Shown one piece after another: positions 1 through 7,689 of a DNA stretch of 35,814 nucleotides. Both the position numbers and the translations under genes were made by a program. The notes below the pieces were generated by a model that was not told where the DNA came from, did no database searches, and saw only the letters and a list, made by a program, of their open reading frames with translations. The stretch is from Bacillota bacterium (GTDB taxonomy: Bacteria > Bacillota > Sulfobacillia > Sulfobacillales > Sulfobacillaceae): the NCBI GenBank assembly GCA_021799435.1, contig JAJZAN010000026.1, forward strand, positions 1 through 35,814, given 5' to 3'. Every line of letters starts with the position of its first letter. The first letter of the stretch is position 1.

Positions 1-1079
1 TGGGGTAGGGTCCAAGATACCAGAATGTCCCCCGATCCGCCGTTGGGCCACACCAAGTCGACCGTTTGGCTCGTCATGCCTTGTTTGATGGAGGGATGGG
101 AGAGTGAGGCATGGTCATTGAGCGAGATGACATCGGGACCCGCCCCAGCCGTGTCGATGGAATTCACTCCCAGGCCGGCGTTGGGCTCCGAGCAGCCATA
201 ACACGCGTTAAAAGATATGGAGACCTGTTCTTTGGGGGAAGAAGGGTTTGTCACTTGGTATTGCCAGGAACTGCCCCCGGGGTTAATCTTCTGGACTGTC
301 CAACGTGCCGGAACCGCCATAATAGGCTCATGGTTCACGATGTCGAGCCACTTCCACCCGTTTGGCAAGGCCGGTTTCGGTACGACAGGCACATTGCTGA
401 ACGCAAGAAGTGTACTTCCCACCTCTAGTCCGTGCGGTACGAGAGTCCATGTTGCTTCCGCCGCGCCTGCTCCAAGGGCATGTGACTCGATCTGATGGCT
501 CTTAAGGTTGTCGACAACAGCGCGATTGTGGGATTGATAGACCAGAACGTGGTCCTCAACGGCGCCAACGTGGGTAATCGGCTGGTCCAAGGTAGAAGCG
601 TTGAGGCTCTGCCGATTGACGATAACGGGAAGCGTGGTTCCTCGGTTCGTTTGGGCCAATACGACATCAGGTCCCGTTTGCCCCAAGATGGAAAACTGGC
701 TGGTCTTGGGATAGGTAGTCAGAAGTTTGGCGCCGGTCCAAAGGCTGCCGCCCCGGCTTCCAAGCCACCTTGTGAACCAAAGATGCCATTGGTCTGACAG
801 TTTGGCGGTGGGCCTTTGAAATCCCGGAGGAGTCATCCACAAGATCCCAGACGGCGTCGGCAGCACCACAACTACAGGACCCGTCTCGCTCATATCACTT
901 TGCGGGAGAGCCAGCGTGAGGTTTCCTGCCAGGTGAATGGTGGTCATGTTGGCGTCGACGATGGGGTAATGGGACCTTTTGGCATGGTGCACAGGGGAAG
1001 CGGATGTGGCATGGATTACGCCGCATCCGCTGGCCAAGAGAGCCAACGGCACAATGGTGGTCCAAACGCGGGTTGTCAT
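1..1079 (-). CDS. Lipoprotein of unknown function, 3' end beyond window
   Basis: An open frame runs without a stop from an ATG at 1079 to the left edge, about 359 codons, so the C-terminus is missing. The N-terminus has a short positive start (MTTR), a hydrophobic stretch and the lipobox LLASGC with Cys19. The mature product should therefore be a lipid-anchored protein on the outer face of the membrane. AGGA lies just upstream of the ATG. The rest is rich in Val, Thr and Gly and looks like beta structure. I see no catalytic motif and do not recognise the family. It is divergent from the murR operon and shares the intergenic region with it, so a cell-wall role is possible but unproven. The reading frame is clear; the function is unknown. 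Confidence 0.75.
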   Translation of the reverse strand, partial: MTTRVWTTIVPLALLASGCGVIHATSASPVHHAKRSHYPIVDANMTTIHLAGNLTLALPQSDMSETGPVVVVLPTPSGILWMTPPGFQRPTAKLSDQWHLWFTRWLGSRGGSLWTGAKLLTTYPKTSQFSILGQTGPDVVLAQTNRGTTLPVIVNRQSLNASTLDQPITHVGAVEDHVLVYQSHNRAVVDNLKSHQIESHALGAGAAEATWTLVPHGLEVGSTLLAFSNVPVVPKPALPNGWKWLDIVNHEPIMAVPARWTVQKINPGGSSWQYQVTNPSSPKEQVSISFNACYGCSEPNAGLGVNSIDTAGAGPDVISLNDHASLSHPSIKQGMTSQTVDLVWPNGGSGDILVSWTLP

Positions 1080-1171
1080 TTCCTAACAGCCTTTCTGTGT
1101 GTTGCGTGTCGTCACCATTTCAACGCCGTATGTAAACTCCAGGTCACGGGCTCTTGCTAGAAAATGCTCGG

Positions 1172-1219
1172 AGAAACAAAATGTGCAAAGAATGGCAAAC
1201 ATTATGGTATATTGTTTCT
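1172..1219 (+). promoter_or_regulatory. Candidate operator and -10 of the murR operon
   Basis: A perfect 8-bp inverted repeat, AGAAACAA at 1172-1179 and TTGTTTCT at 1212-1219, has centres 40 bp apart (about four helical turns). A -10-like TATATT (1208-1213) overlaps the right half-site, and no good -35 is visible. This fits repression or activation by the RpiR-family protein encoded next to it, since such dimers bind palindromes near their own promoters. The assignment to this regulator is inference. Confidence 0.4.
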
Positions 1220-1248
1220 GGGATTTTCCACGTAAAGGGGGCAGCCCC

Positions 1249-2112
1249 GTGTCAGGAGCAGGGGGATTGAATCGGTTACGTCAAGCAATCGGCCAGCTCA
1301 ATACGGCTGAGCGACGCGTCGCCGAGTGGATCTTGGCCAACCCTACGCAGATGTCCTCGCTCACGGTGCGGGAACTGGCGCGACACAGTCAGAGCTCGCA
1401 GTCAGCTGTCATGCGACTATGCCAGAGGTTGCAATTCAAAGGGTTCCCCGACCTGAAAATGCAGGTGCTAGCCGACATCATCAGGTCTGAGACACCGACA
1501 TCATTCGCTTTTACTGAAATTAAACCCGACAGCCCTTTCCATGCGAGGTTGGCAGATTTGCAACAGAGCCTGGTCTCTTCAATTCAGATGACGTTGAGCG
1601 GAATAAGCATCGAGCTACTCCAGACGGTCAGTGACCTAATCCACCCGGAAGCACGCATTCTGGCGTTTGGGTCCGGAGCATCGGCTGTGGTAGCTAAGGA
1701 TATCCAACAAAAGTTGCAACGACTGGGATATGCAGTGTGGGCAGCTGAAGATTTTCATACTGCTGCTGTGCTTGCGACTCAGTTTGGTCCCAAGGACTTG
1801 TTCTTTGCCGTGAGCTATTCGGGGCGAACGACCGACGTTATCGAAGTTGCAAGGATCATGGACCAGCAACAGGTAAACGTGGTGGCTATAACGCAATATG
1901 GGGTGTCTCCGTTGCGGGACTTGGCGACCTTGGTTTTGCCGGTCAACGCCAACGAAGCCACCACACGCGTCGGAGCCACCGGTTCCTTGGCAGCCTCACT
2001 TGCAGTAATTGACAGTGTTTTGCTATACCACGTCAATCGCTATCCGGAATCGTCGGCAGCCCAGTTGCAGCGTACCCGGAAAATCGTGGGGTCACACCGT
2101 CGAAGCAACTAA
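1249..2112 (+). CDS. murR: MurR/RpiR family transcriptional regulator
   Basis: This 287-residue protein is a DNA-binding regulator that senses a phosphosugar. An N-terminal RpiR-type helix-turn-helix spans about residues 5-75 (LTVRELARHSQSSQSAVMRL). A SIS sugar-phosphate domain spans about 135-260, with ILAFGSGAS and the serine-rich VSYSGRTTDV motif. In MurR of E. coli and B. subtilis the ligand is MurNAc-6-phosphate, the substrate of MurQ, which is encoded further along this operon. I chose the GTG at 1249 because AAAGGGGG lies 7 bases upstream and the resulting length matches the family. The frame extends upstream to 1099, but that part resembles nothing. It is the first gene of the salvage operon and probably controls it. 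The murR name rests on the murQ context. Confidence 0.85.
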   Translation: MSGAGGLNRLRQAIGQLNTAERRVAEWILANPTQMSSLTVRELARHSQSSQSAVMRLCQRLQFKGFPDLKMQVLADIIRSETPTSFAFTEIKPDSPFHARLADLQQSLVSSIQMTLSGISIELLQTVSDLIHPEARILAFGSGASAVVAKDIQQKLQRLGYAVWAAEDFHTAAVLATQFGPKDLFFAVSYSGRTTDVIEVARIMDQQQVNVVAITQYGVSPLRDLATLVLPVNANEATTRVGATGSLAASLAVIDSVLLYHVNRYPESSAAQLQRTRKIVGSHRRSN

Positions 2113-2131
2113 CCCAAAAGGGAGGTCATTC

Positions 2132-3733
2132 ATGAAAACGCGCAAGAACTGGTTCGCTTTTGCCGGTGCCGCAACTCTGCTTTCGGTTTCTTTGGCTGGT
2201 TGTGGGGCGACATCTGCAGCAGCAGGCATCAGCTCATACTCCAGTAGAGTTGCCGCATCAAGCAAGCCTCACCGCGGAGGAACGGTTACCATCGCCCAGG
2301 TCGGGGACGCGATTACGCTCGATCCTATGTTGACCACCGACGAATACTCGGCACCGGTGGAACAACTCCTGTATAACTCGTTGGTCAAGTTGGGACCCAA
2401 AGGCCAAATTGAGCCTGATTTAGCATCTAGTTGGAACATTTCCTCAAACGGGCTGGTGTACACTTTCCATTTGAGGAGTGGCGTGACGTTCCACCACGGC
2501 GGAACCATGACGGCCCAAGATGTGGTCTACAGCTTCAACCGGATCATGTCCCCCAAGCTGGCATCTCCGTGGGCGTCATTTTTCTCGTCAATTAAGTCCG
2601 TATCGGCCCTCAACAACAGCACCGTACAAGTGACGTTGAGTACGCCTAATTCGCCTTTTTTGACGGTGGTGGCAAGCTTTTTTGTCGTGATGAACCCGTC
2701 GTTTGTCAATGCGAACAAAGGAAATTTACAGCGCGTTGAAGACGGAACCGGGCCCTTTATCTTGCAGAAGTGGATTCCGAACCAGTCAATTACCTTGGTC
2801 CGCAATCCGCATTACTTTATTAAGGGCGAACCGTATCTTAACAAAGTAGTGTTCCAAATTATTCCGTCCTCTACCTCGGAAATAGCTGCCTTCCAGAGCG
2901 GACGTGTTCAATTTGCGGAGTTCATTAACCCGGCTGATTATGCGAAACTTGACACCATGGCTCGTGCCCACATCATCGTCGCACAAAAGGAAATCAGCAC
3001 GGACTATCACATGCTGGGCTTCAACACCAAATGGGGGCCGTTCAAGAATCCCAAGGTTCGGTTGGCATTGAGCTATGCGATTAACCGGCAACAAATGCTC
3101 AACCAGGTGGGGTTTGGCCAGGGGGCCGTGACCGGGCTGATTACTGAAGCGTTGAAAAACTGGGCCATTCCGACCAAAGACTACCCGTCCTACAAGACCA
3201 ACATTGCTAAGGCCAAGAAGCTGTTGAAGGAGGCGGGGTATCCCCACGGATTCAGCTTTAAGATTATGGCTCCGTCGTCGTTCCCGGTGGACGAGTCTAA
3301 CGCCGTCGTGATCGCCCAGCAACTTAAGGCAATTGGTGTGAAGGCTACCGTGGTGCCTACGGAATGGGGAACGTATCTCAATAATTGGGTCAAGCGGAGT
3401 TTTGAGTCTTTTACGGGAGAAAATGGAGACTGGACAGATCCCGACTTGGCCATGTACGCGGCACTTCACACCGGCGGTTCCACCAATGCGTTCCAGTTCA
3501 GCAACCCCGAAGTGGACAAGCTGCTTCAACAGGGACGTACGGAGCTTTCATACAAGCAGCGTTACCAGACCTACGCGAAGTTGCAGAAACTAGCAGTGTC
3601 GCAGGCGCCCATGCTGTACCTGTTCGCCTCGTATAACACGTTCGCGCTTAGCCCGTCGCTTCATGGGTACACCTATGTTGCAGCGAGCCCATTTGCCGGG
3701 CTTCAATCGGCTTGGCTTGGGAAGTCGAAATAA
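2132..3733 (+). CDS. ABC transporter substrate-binding lipoprotein, peptide (family 5) type
   Basis: The 533-residue product has a lipoprotein signal (MKTRKN, hydrophobic core, LAGC with Cys24) followed by a Ser/Ala-rich linker. It then has the family 5 extracellular solute-binding fold, recognised from GGTVTIAQVGDAITLDPM, the LASSW and TYTFHLR-like signature (LVYTFHLRSGVTFHHG), and NPKVRLALSYAINR. It captures a substrate outside the cell and hands it to the permeases encoded downstream. Family 5 members bind oligopeptides, dipeptides, nickel or murein peptides (MppA, and YejA-type proteins for muropeptides). With murQ, anmK and an amidase-like gene in the same operon, a muropeptide or anhydroMurNAc-peptide is the likely cargo; this is inference. 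GGGAGG precedes the ATG at 2132. The frame is open further upstream, but that part overlaps murR. Confidence 0.9.
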   Translation: MKTRKNWFAFAGAATLLSVSLAGCGATSAAAGISSYSSRVAASSKPHRGGTVTIAQVGDAITLDPMLTTDEYSAPVEQLLYNSLVKLGPKGQIEPDLASSWNISSNGLVYTFHLRSGVTFHHGGTMTAQDVVYSFNRIMSPKLASPWASFFSSIKSVSALNNSTVQVTLSTPNSPFLTVVASFFVVMNPSFVNANKGNLQRVEDGTGPFILQKWIPNQSITLVRNPHYFIKGEPYLNKVVFQIIPSSTSEIAAFQSGRVQFAEFINPADYAKLDTMARAHIIVAQKEISTDYHMLGFNTKWGPFKNPKVRLALSYAINRQQMLNQVGFGQGAVTGLITEALKNWAIPTKDYPSYKTNIAKAKKLLKEAGYPHGFSFKIMAPSSFPVDESNAVVIAQQLKAIGVKATVVPTEWGTYLNNWVKRSFESFTGENGDWTDPDLAMYAALHTGGSTNAFQFSNPEVDKLLQQGRTELSYKQRYQTYAKLQKLAVSQAPMLYLFASYNTFALSPSLHGYTYVAASPFAGLQSAWLGKSK

Positions 3734-3748
3734 CAGTGGAGAGGGTGG

Positions 3749-3779
3749 GGGGCTCCGGTGAGCCCCTCTGCCTGTTTTT
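3749..3779 (+). terminator. Intercistronic hairpin with T-run (attenuator)
   Basis: A 7-bp GC-rich stem, GGGGCTC/GAGCCCC with loop CGGT (3749-3766), is followed after 8 bases by TTTTT. It lies between the binding-protein gene and the first permease gene. Such hairpins commonly let binding proteins be made in excess over permeases by partial termination or by protecting mRNA ends. The stem is visible; the role is inferred. Confidence 0.55.
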
Positions 3780-3794
3780 GAGGAGGTGGGGCTC

Positions 3795-4745
3795 ATGGCC
3801 CTATACGCTTTGCGGAGGCTTGTAATTGCCATTCCCACCCTAATTGGCGTGACAATTGTGGTGTTCCTCATGGTGCACTTAATTCCGGGGAATGTTGTGC
3901 AAATCATGCTGGGTACGAGGACCGACATCACGCCGGTTCAACTGCATCAACTGTACAGACTTTACGGAATCAACCGCCCCTTATGGGAGCAGTACTGGCT
4001 TTGGTTTAGCGGCTTAGTGCGCGGGAACTTGGGTTTTTCGCTTCGTACTGGGTTGCCTATTGCAGCTCTAATCGGTCCGGCATTCGTGGTGACGGCCGAA
4101 TTGGCAGCCGGTGCGCTAGTCATGGCCGTAATTGTTGCCGTTCCACTGGGAATAGTTGCAGCACTGCATCAGCGAAGAATACTAGACTGGATTGCCCGCG
4201 GATTTGCTCTAATTGGTCTCGCTATCCCAAATTTTTGGTTGGGTACTCTTTTAGTGCTTGCGACGTCGATCTATCTGCCGGCCTTTTCGAACTTCAATTA
4301 TGTCTCCCTGTTTGCACATCCCTTAGGCAATCTCAAGGACATGCTGTTTCCGATGGTTGCGCTGGCTCTTTCGCTTATGGCGATCATCACTCGCATGACA
4401 CGAGGAGCCGTCCTAGAAACGCTTAAGTTGGATCACGTTCGCACTGCGCACGCTAAGGGATTAACACCTATGGCTGTTAATATACGGCACGTACTCCGCA
4501 ATAGTTTGATACCGATTACGACAATCGTCGGCCTGCAACTAGGTTATTTGCTGGGCGGGGCCATTATCGTGGAAAATGTGTTCTCATTGCCCGGAATGGG
4601 GCAATTGGTGGTGAATGCCGTGAATCAGCGCGACTATCCTGTGGTGCAATCGGCGGCACTTTTCATCGCCGTGGTGTTTATAATTGTCAATCTGGTGGTG
4701 GACATATCCTATGGCTTTATCAATCCAACAATCCGATATCAGTGA
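3795..4745 (+). CDS. ABC transporter permease, DppB/OppB type
   Basis: This 316-residue integral membrane protein is one of the two channel subunits of the peptide-type importer. It has the N-terminal transmembrane helix (RRLVIAIPTLIGVTIVVFLM), the DppB-type GIVAALHQRR segment, and the EAA-like cytoplasmic loop that contacts the ATPase (about 205-235, DHVRTAHAKGLTPMAVNIRH). It also carries the family's AGALV and GGAIIVENVFSLPGMGQLVVNA segments. About six membrane helices are expected. The ATG at 3795 is chosen because AGGAGGTG lies 6 bases before it; the in-frame GTG at 3786 is inside that site. The stop overlaps the next permease gene by 35 bases, so the two are translationally linked. No ATPase gene follows. 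Confidence 0.9.
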   Translation: MALYALRRLVIAIPTLIGVTIVVFLMVHLIPGNVVQIMLGTRTDITPVQLHQLYRLYGINRPLWEQYWLWFSGLVRGNLGFSLRTGLPIAALIGPAFVVTAELAAGALVMAVIVAVPLGIVAALHQRRILDWIARGFALIGLAIPNFWLGTLLVLATSIYLPAFSNFNYVSLFAHPLGNLKDMLFPMVALALSLMAIITRMTRGAVLETLKLDHVRTAHAKGLTPMAVNIRHVLRNSLIPITTIVGLQLGYLLGGAIIVENVFSLPGMGQLVVNAVNQRDYPVVQSAALFIAVVFIIVNLVVDISYGFINPTIRYQ

Positions 4746-5559
4746 GGTCCAGACACGTCGTCGCAGGCGGATAGACTCCGGTCTCGCCATTGGCATCTTG
4801 ATTGTCGGCGTCTTTGTGGTTGCAGGCCTGTTGGGGCCGGTCCTTTTGCGACACCCGAATCGAATGGGCATATACAGCTTCGCTGTGCCGGGGCAGCATG
4901 GATACCTTTTGGGAACGGACCAATTCGGACGTTCCGAATTGACCCGGATTGTCTGGGGAATTCGCACATCTCTGATTATCAGCATTGTATCTATCGGCGT
5001 TTCGTCCAGCCTCGGGACGTTGGTTGGTCTCCTGGCATCGCAGTATCGGACATTTGACCTGATTGTTATGCGGGTGATGGACATCTTCATGTCCTTTCCG
5101 GCTATCTTGCTGGCCATCGGCATTATGGCCATGGTTGGTCCTGGTGTTCCCGGTGTCATAGAGGCTATTGCCTTGGTATACCTTCCGGTGTTTGCCCGGG
5201 TGAGTCGCGCTCCGGCACTAGAGCAACAAGGCAAGGAGTATGTCGAGGCGGAGCGCTCGTTGGGATCCTCAGTCCCGCGCATTTTGTTCCGTCACATTCT
5301 ATCCAACATCTGGCCCATCATCATCATTCAGCTCTCACTGGCCATCTCGGACGCCATCTTGATCGAATCGGCCTTGAGTTACCTGGGGTTGGGTGTTGTA
5401 CCACCCTCTGCCTCATTGGGTGAACTCTTGCAGGCTGGGCAGATCACCATGTTCAACGACGCGTGGACCGCGATTTTGCCGGGGGCGGCGATTGCCATCG
5501 CTGTGTTAGGGTTCAACGTGTTGGGAGATGCCGTACGGGACCGGTTTGCCGTACGGTAG
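4711..5559 (+). CDS. ABC transporter permease, DppC/OppC type
   Basis: This 282-residue protein is the second channel subunit. After a basic N-terminus (RRRRR) comes a membrane helix and the DppC-type segment LLGTDQFGRSELTRIVWGIR, where DxxGRDxxSR is the usual family form. The EAA loop is near EYVEAERSLGSSVPRILFRH, and the C-terminal part contains ALSYLGLGVVPPSASLGELL, typical of this family. I chose the ATG at 4711, which overlaps the preceding gene by 35 bases; a TTG at 4684 is possible but gives an atypical start. The partner ATPases (DppD/DppF type) are not in the window, so the importer must use ATPases encoded elsewhere. Confidence 0.9.
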   Translation: MALSIQQSDISEVQTRRRRRIDSGLAIGILIVGVFVVAGLLGPVLLRHPNRMGIYSFAVPGQHGYLLGTDQFGRSELTRIVWGIRTSLIISIVSIGVSSSLGTLVGLLASQYRTFDLIVMRVMDIFMSFPAILLAIGIMAMVGPGVPGVIEAIALVYLPVFARVSRAPALEQQGKEYVEAERSLGSSVPRILFRHILSNIWPIIIIQLSLAISDAILIESALSYLGLGVVPPSASLGELLQAGQITMFNDAWTAILPGAAIAIAVLGFNVLGDAVRDRFAVR

Positions 5560-5592
5560 CGGGATGCATAACACTTCTGAGGGGGATTCGTA

Positions 5593-6513
5593 TTGAAGAT
5601 TGTGGACGTTGATGACTTAAGCACCGAACAGTTCGGTCACGACGAGGGCCTGGATGCAATGGACACCACAGAGATTCTGCAGCGGATGAATCGATCCGAC
5701 CGCACTGTACCTGATGCAGTGGCCGGCGCGATACCAGACGTCGCCAGGGCTGTCGACTCAATTGCGGAACGTATGGCACGGGGAGGACGGCTCATCTATA
5801 TTGGCGCGGGATCTAGCGGCCGATTAGGGGTGTTAGACGCTGCGGAGTGTCCACCGACTTTTGGGATAAGCAGCGACTTGGTCGTCGGGGTAATCGCCGG
5901 TGGGGATTCGGCAATTCGCCATGCGGTTGAAAACGCTGAGGACAGTCTCGAGCAGGGTGAGGCCGACATCAAGGAGCTTCGTGTCACGGAGCGGGACACC
6001 GTGGTCGGCATCTCTGCCAGTGGACGGACACCGTATGTGATGGGGGCGCTGAAGTACGCCAAGAGCTGTGGCGCCTTAACCGTTGCCATTAGCAATAACG
6101 TCAACAGTAAGATTGGGATCTTGAGTGACATCGCCATTGATGTGGAGACGGGTCCGGAAGTGTTGGCCGGGTCTACGCGGTTGAAGGCGGGCACAGCTCA
6201 GAAGCTGGTGCTGAACATGATTAGCACGGCCGTCATGGTGCGTCTGGGGAAAGTTTACCGCAACCTGATGGTGGACATGCGCCCGACCAATCAAAAACTG
6301 GAGCGACGCGCCCGCAGAATTATTGCTGCCGCATGCCAATGTTCGGACGAGAACGCGGATGCCCTTTTTCGTGCGGCAAGTGGCAACATCAAGGCGGCGA
6401 TCGTAATGGGAATCTTGAAGATTCAGTACGAGGAAGCTGTCCAGCGGTTGTACCAAGCGGGTGGGTATGTGCGGGCAGCGGTTAAGGGCATCTGGGAAGA
6501 CGGCGTGCAATGA
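5593..6513 (+). CDS. murQ: N-acetylmuramic acid 6-phosphate etherase
   Basis: MurQ cleaves the lactyl ether of MurNAc-6-phosphate to give GlcNAc-6-phosphate and D-lactate in the cytoplasm, the key step of MurNAc salvage. The 306-residue length is normal. A SIS fold is evident from RLIYIGAGSSGRLGVLDAAE at about 66-85. The conserved ECPPTFG stretch follows, with Glu85 and Glu116 matching the catalytic glutamates Glu83 and Glu114 described for the E. coli enzyme. The second SIS motif VVGISASGRTPYV and the family signature VGVIAGGDSAIRHAVENAED are also present. Translation starts at TTG 5593, supported by GAGGGGGAT upstream. The stop overlaps the anmK start in ATGA, so the two are coupled. Confidence 0.96.
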   Translation: MKIVDVDDLSTEQFGHDEGLDAMDTTEILQRMNRSDRTVPDAVAGAIPDVARAVDSIAERMARGGRLIYIGAGSSGRLGVLDAAECPPTFGISSDLVVGVIAGGDSAIRHAVENAEDSLEQGEADIKELRVTERDTVVGISASGRTPYVMGALKYAKSCGALTVAISNNVNSKIGILSDIAIDVETGPEVLAGSTRLKAGTAQKLVLNMISTAVMVRLGKVYRNLMVDMRPTNQKLERRARRIIAAACQCSDENADALFRAASGNIKAAIVMGILKIQYEEAVQRLYQAGGYVRAAVKGIWEDGVQ

Positions 6514-7685
6514 AACCATTTGCCATCGGATTGATGTCGGGAACGTCTGCAGATGGTATTGACGCAGCTTTGATGAAAATTTCGGAGAAGGACAACAAAC
6601 TAAGCCTTGATTTAGAACATGCTATCTTTGAACCCTACAGCGAGGGCGAGCGTTCCCGGATATTTAACGCCTTCTCACCAGATTTCAGCGTTTATGAGAT
6701 GGGCCGTCTCAACCGAGACATGGGATCGTGGTTTGCCAGAGCTGTTGTGCATTTGCTGGAAGAATCGGGTGTCTCTGCCGATGACGTGCTGGTTATCGGC
6801 TCTCACGGTCAAACCATCGCTCACTATCCACCGCAACACACAGACGACCCCGGGTTTTGTGTGCAAATTGGGGAACCGGCTGTCATTGCCGCCATAACGG
6901 GTATCGATGTGGTGTCGCAGTTTCGTTCTGCGGATATGGCGATGGGGGGCCAGGGAGCACCGTTGATTCCATACTTCGACTACGCTCTCTTGACCAGTGC
7001 TGTTGAGAACCGGGTCGCGTTGAACATAGGCGGCATCGCTAATGTCACTATATTGGCCAAGGGCACCAGATCGGAAGATGTCATTGGGTTTGATACAGGA
7101 CCCGGGAACATGGTTCTAGATGGGTTGGCCGGACTCGTCAGTGATGGCCGGATGCACTATGACAAAGATGGCAGCATGGCAAGAGAAGGACGGGTGCACG
7201 CGGACCTCTTGGAGGGATGGTTAAATCATCCCTACTTTGCTCTGATCCCCCCGAAGTCGACAGGTCGCGAACAATTTGGGATTCCTTATTGCCAGGACAT
7301 GTTTTCCGAGGCGCGGCGAAAGGGCGTGTCTCACGCCGATCTCTTGAGAACCGCCACGGAGTTCGTCGCGGAAACGATCTTCCGCGGAATTCAGAGCCAA
7401 ATGCCCGAGCCCTTCGCATTGATTGCATCCGGCGGCGGAACCCGGAACCCCGCTTTGATGGACGCGCTGGAGCGTCGCCTAAATCTCACGCGCCGCTGGG
7501 AATCGACCACGCAATATGGTATCCCCAGTGATTATAAAGAGGCGATGGCATTTGCGCTGTTTGCTTGGCAGTTCTGCCGGGGTGTGAAGACCAATCTGCC
7601 TCGCGCCACGGGGGCACGAACTTCCGTCATGCAGGGATCGTGGACCCCAGCCAGGCCAGGTAGAGAGTTATATCCAGAAAGGTGA
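6510..7685 (+). CDS. anmK: Anhydro-N-acetylmuramic acid kinase
   Basis: AnmK opens the 1,6-anhydro ring of anhydroMurNAc and phosphorylates it with ATP, giving MurNAc-6-phosphate for MurQ. The 391-residue protein has the expected ASKHA-type motifs: the N-terminal phosphate loop GLMSGTSADGIDAAL, GSHGQTIAHYP, LNIGGIANVTIL, the catalytic Asp in GFDTGPGNMVLDGL, and the C-terminal adenosine-site ASGGGTRNPALMDAL. AnhydroMurNAc is made by lytic transglycosylases, and AnmK is best known from Gram-negatives. Its presence suggests this cell salvages anhydro-type fragments, its own or scavenged. It overlaps murQ by 4 bases and is followed 4 bases later by the hydrolase gene. Confidence 0.96.
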   Translation: MKPFAIGLMSGTSADGIDAALMKISEKDNKLSLDLEHAIFEPYSEGERSRIFNAFSPDFSVYEMGRLNRDMGSWFARAVVHLLEESGVSADDVLVIGSHGQTIAHYPPQHTDDPGFCVQIGEPAVIAAITGIDVVSQFRSADMAMGGQGAPLIPYFDYALLTSAVENRVALNIGGIANVTILAKGTRSEDVIGFDTGPGNMVLDGLAGLVSDGRMHYDKDGSMAREGRVHADLLEGWLNHPYFALIPPKSTGREQFGIPYCQDMFSEARRKGVSHADLLRTATEFVAETIFRGIQSQMPEPFALIASGGGTRNPALMDALERRLNLTRRWESTTQYGIPSDYKEAMAFALFAWQFCRGVKTNLPRATGARTSVMQGSWTPARPGRELYPER

Positions 7686-7689
7686 TCAT

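Noticed and set aside
2786-3529. 247-codon minus-strand frame inside the binding-protein gene
   Set aside because: It is an antisense shadow of a clear family 5 binding protein and has no motif or ribosome site.
4584-5282. 232-codon minus-strand frame across the permease genes
   Set aside because: Antisense shadow; low-complexity Thr/Arg/Pro composition.
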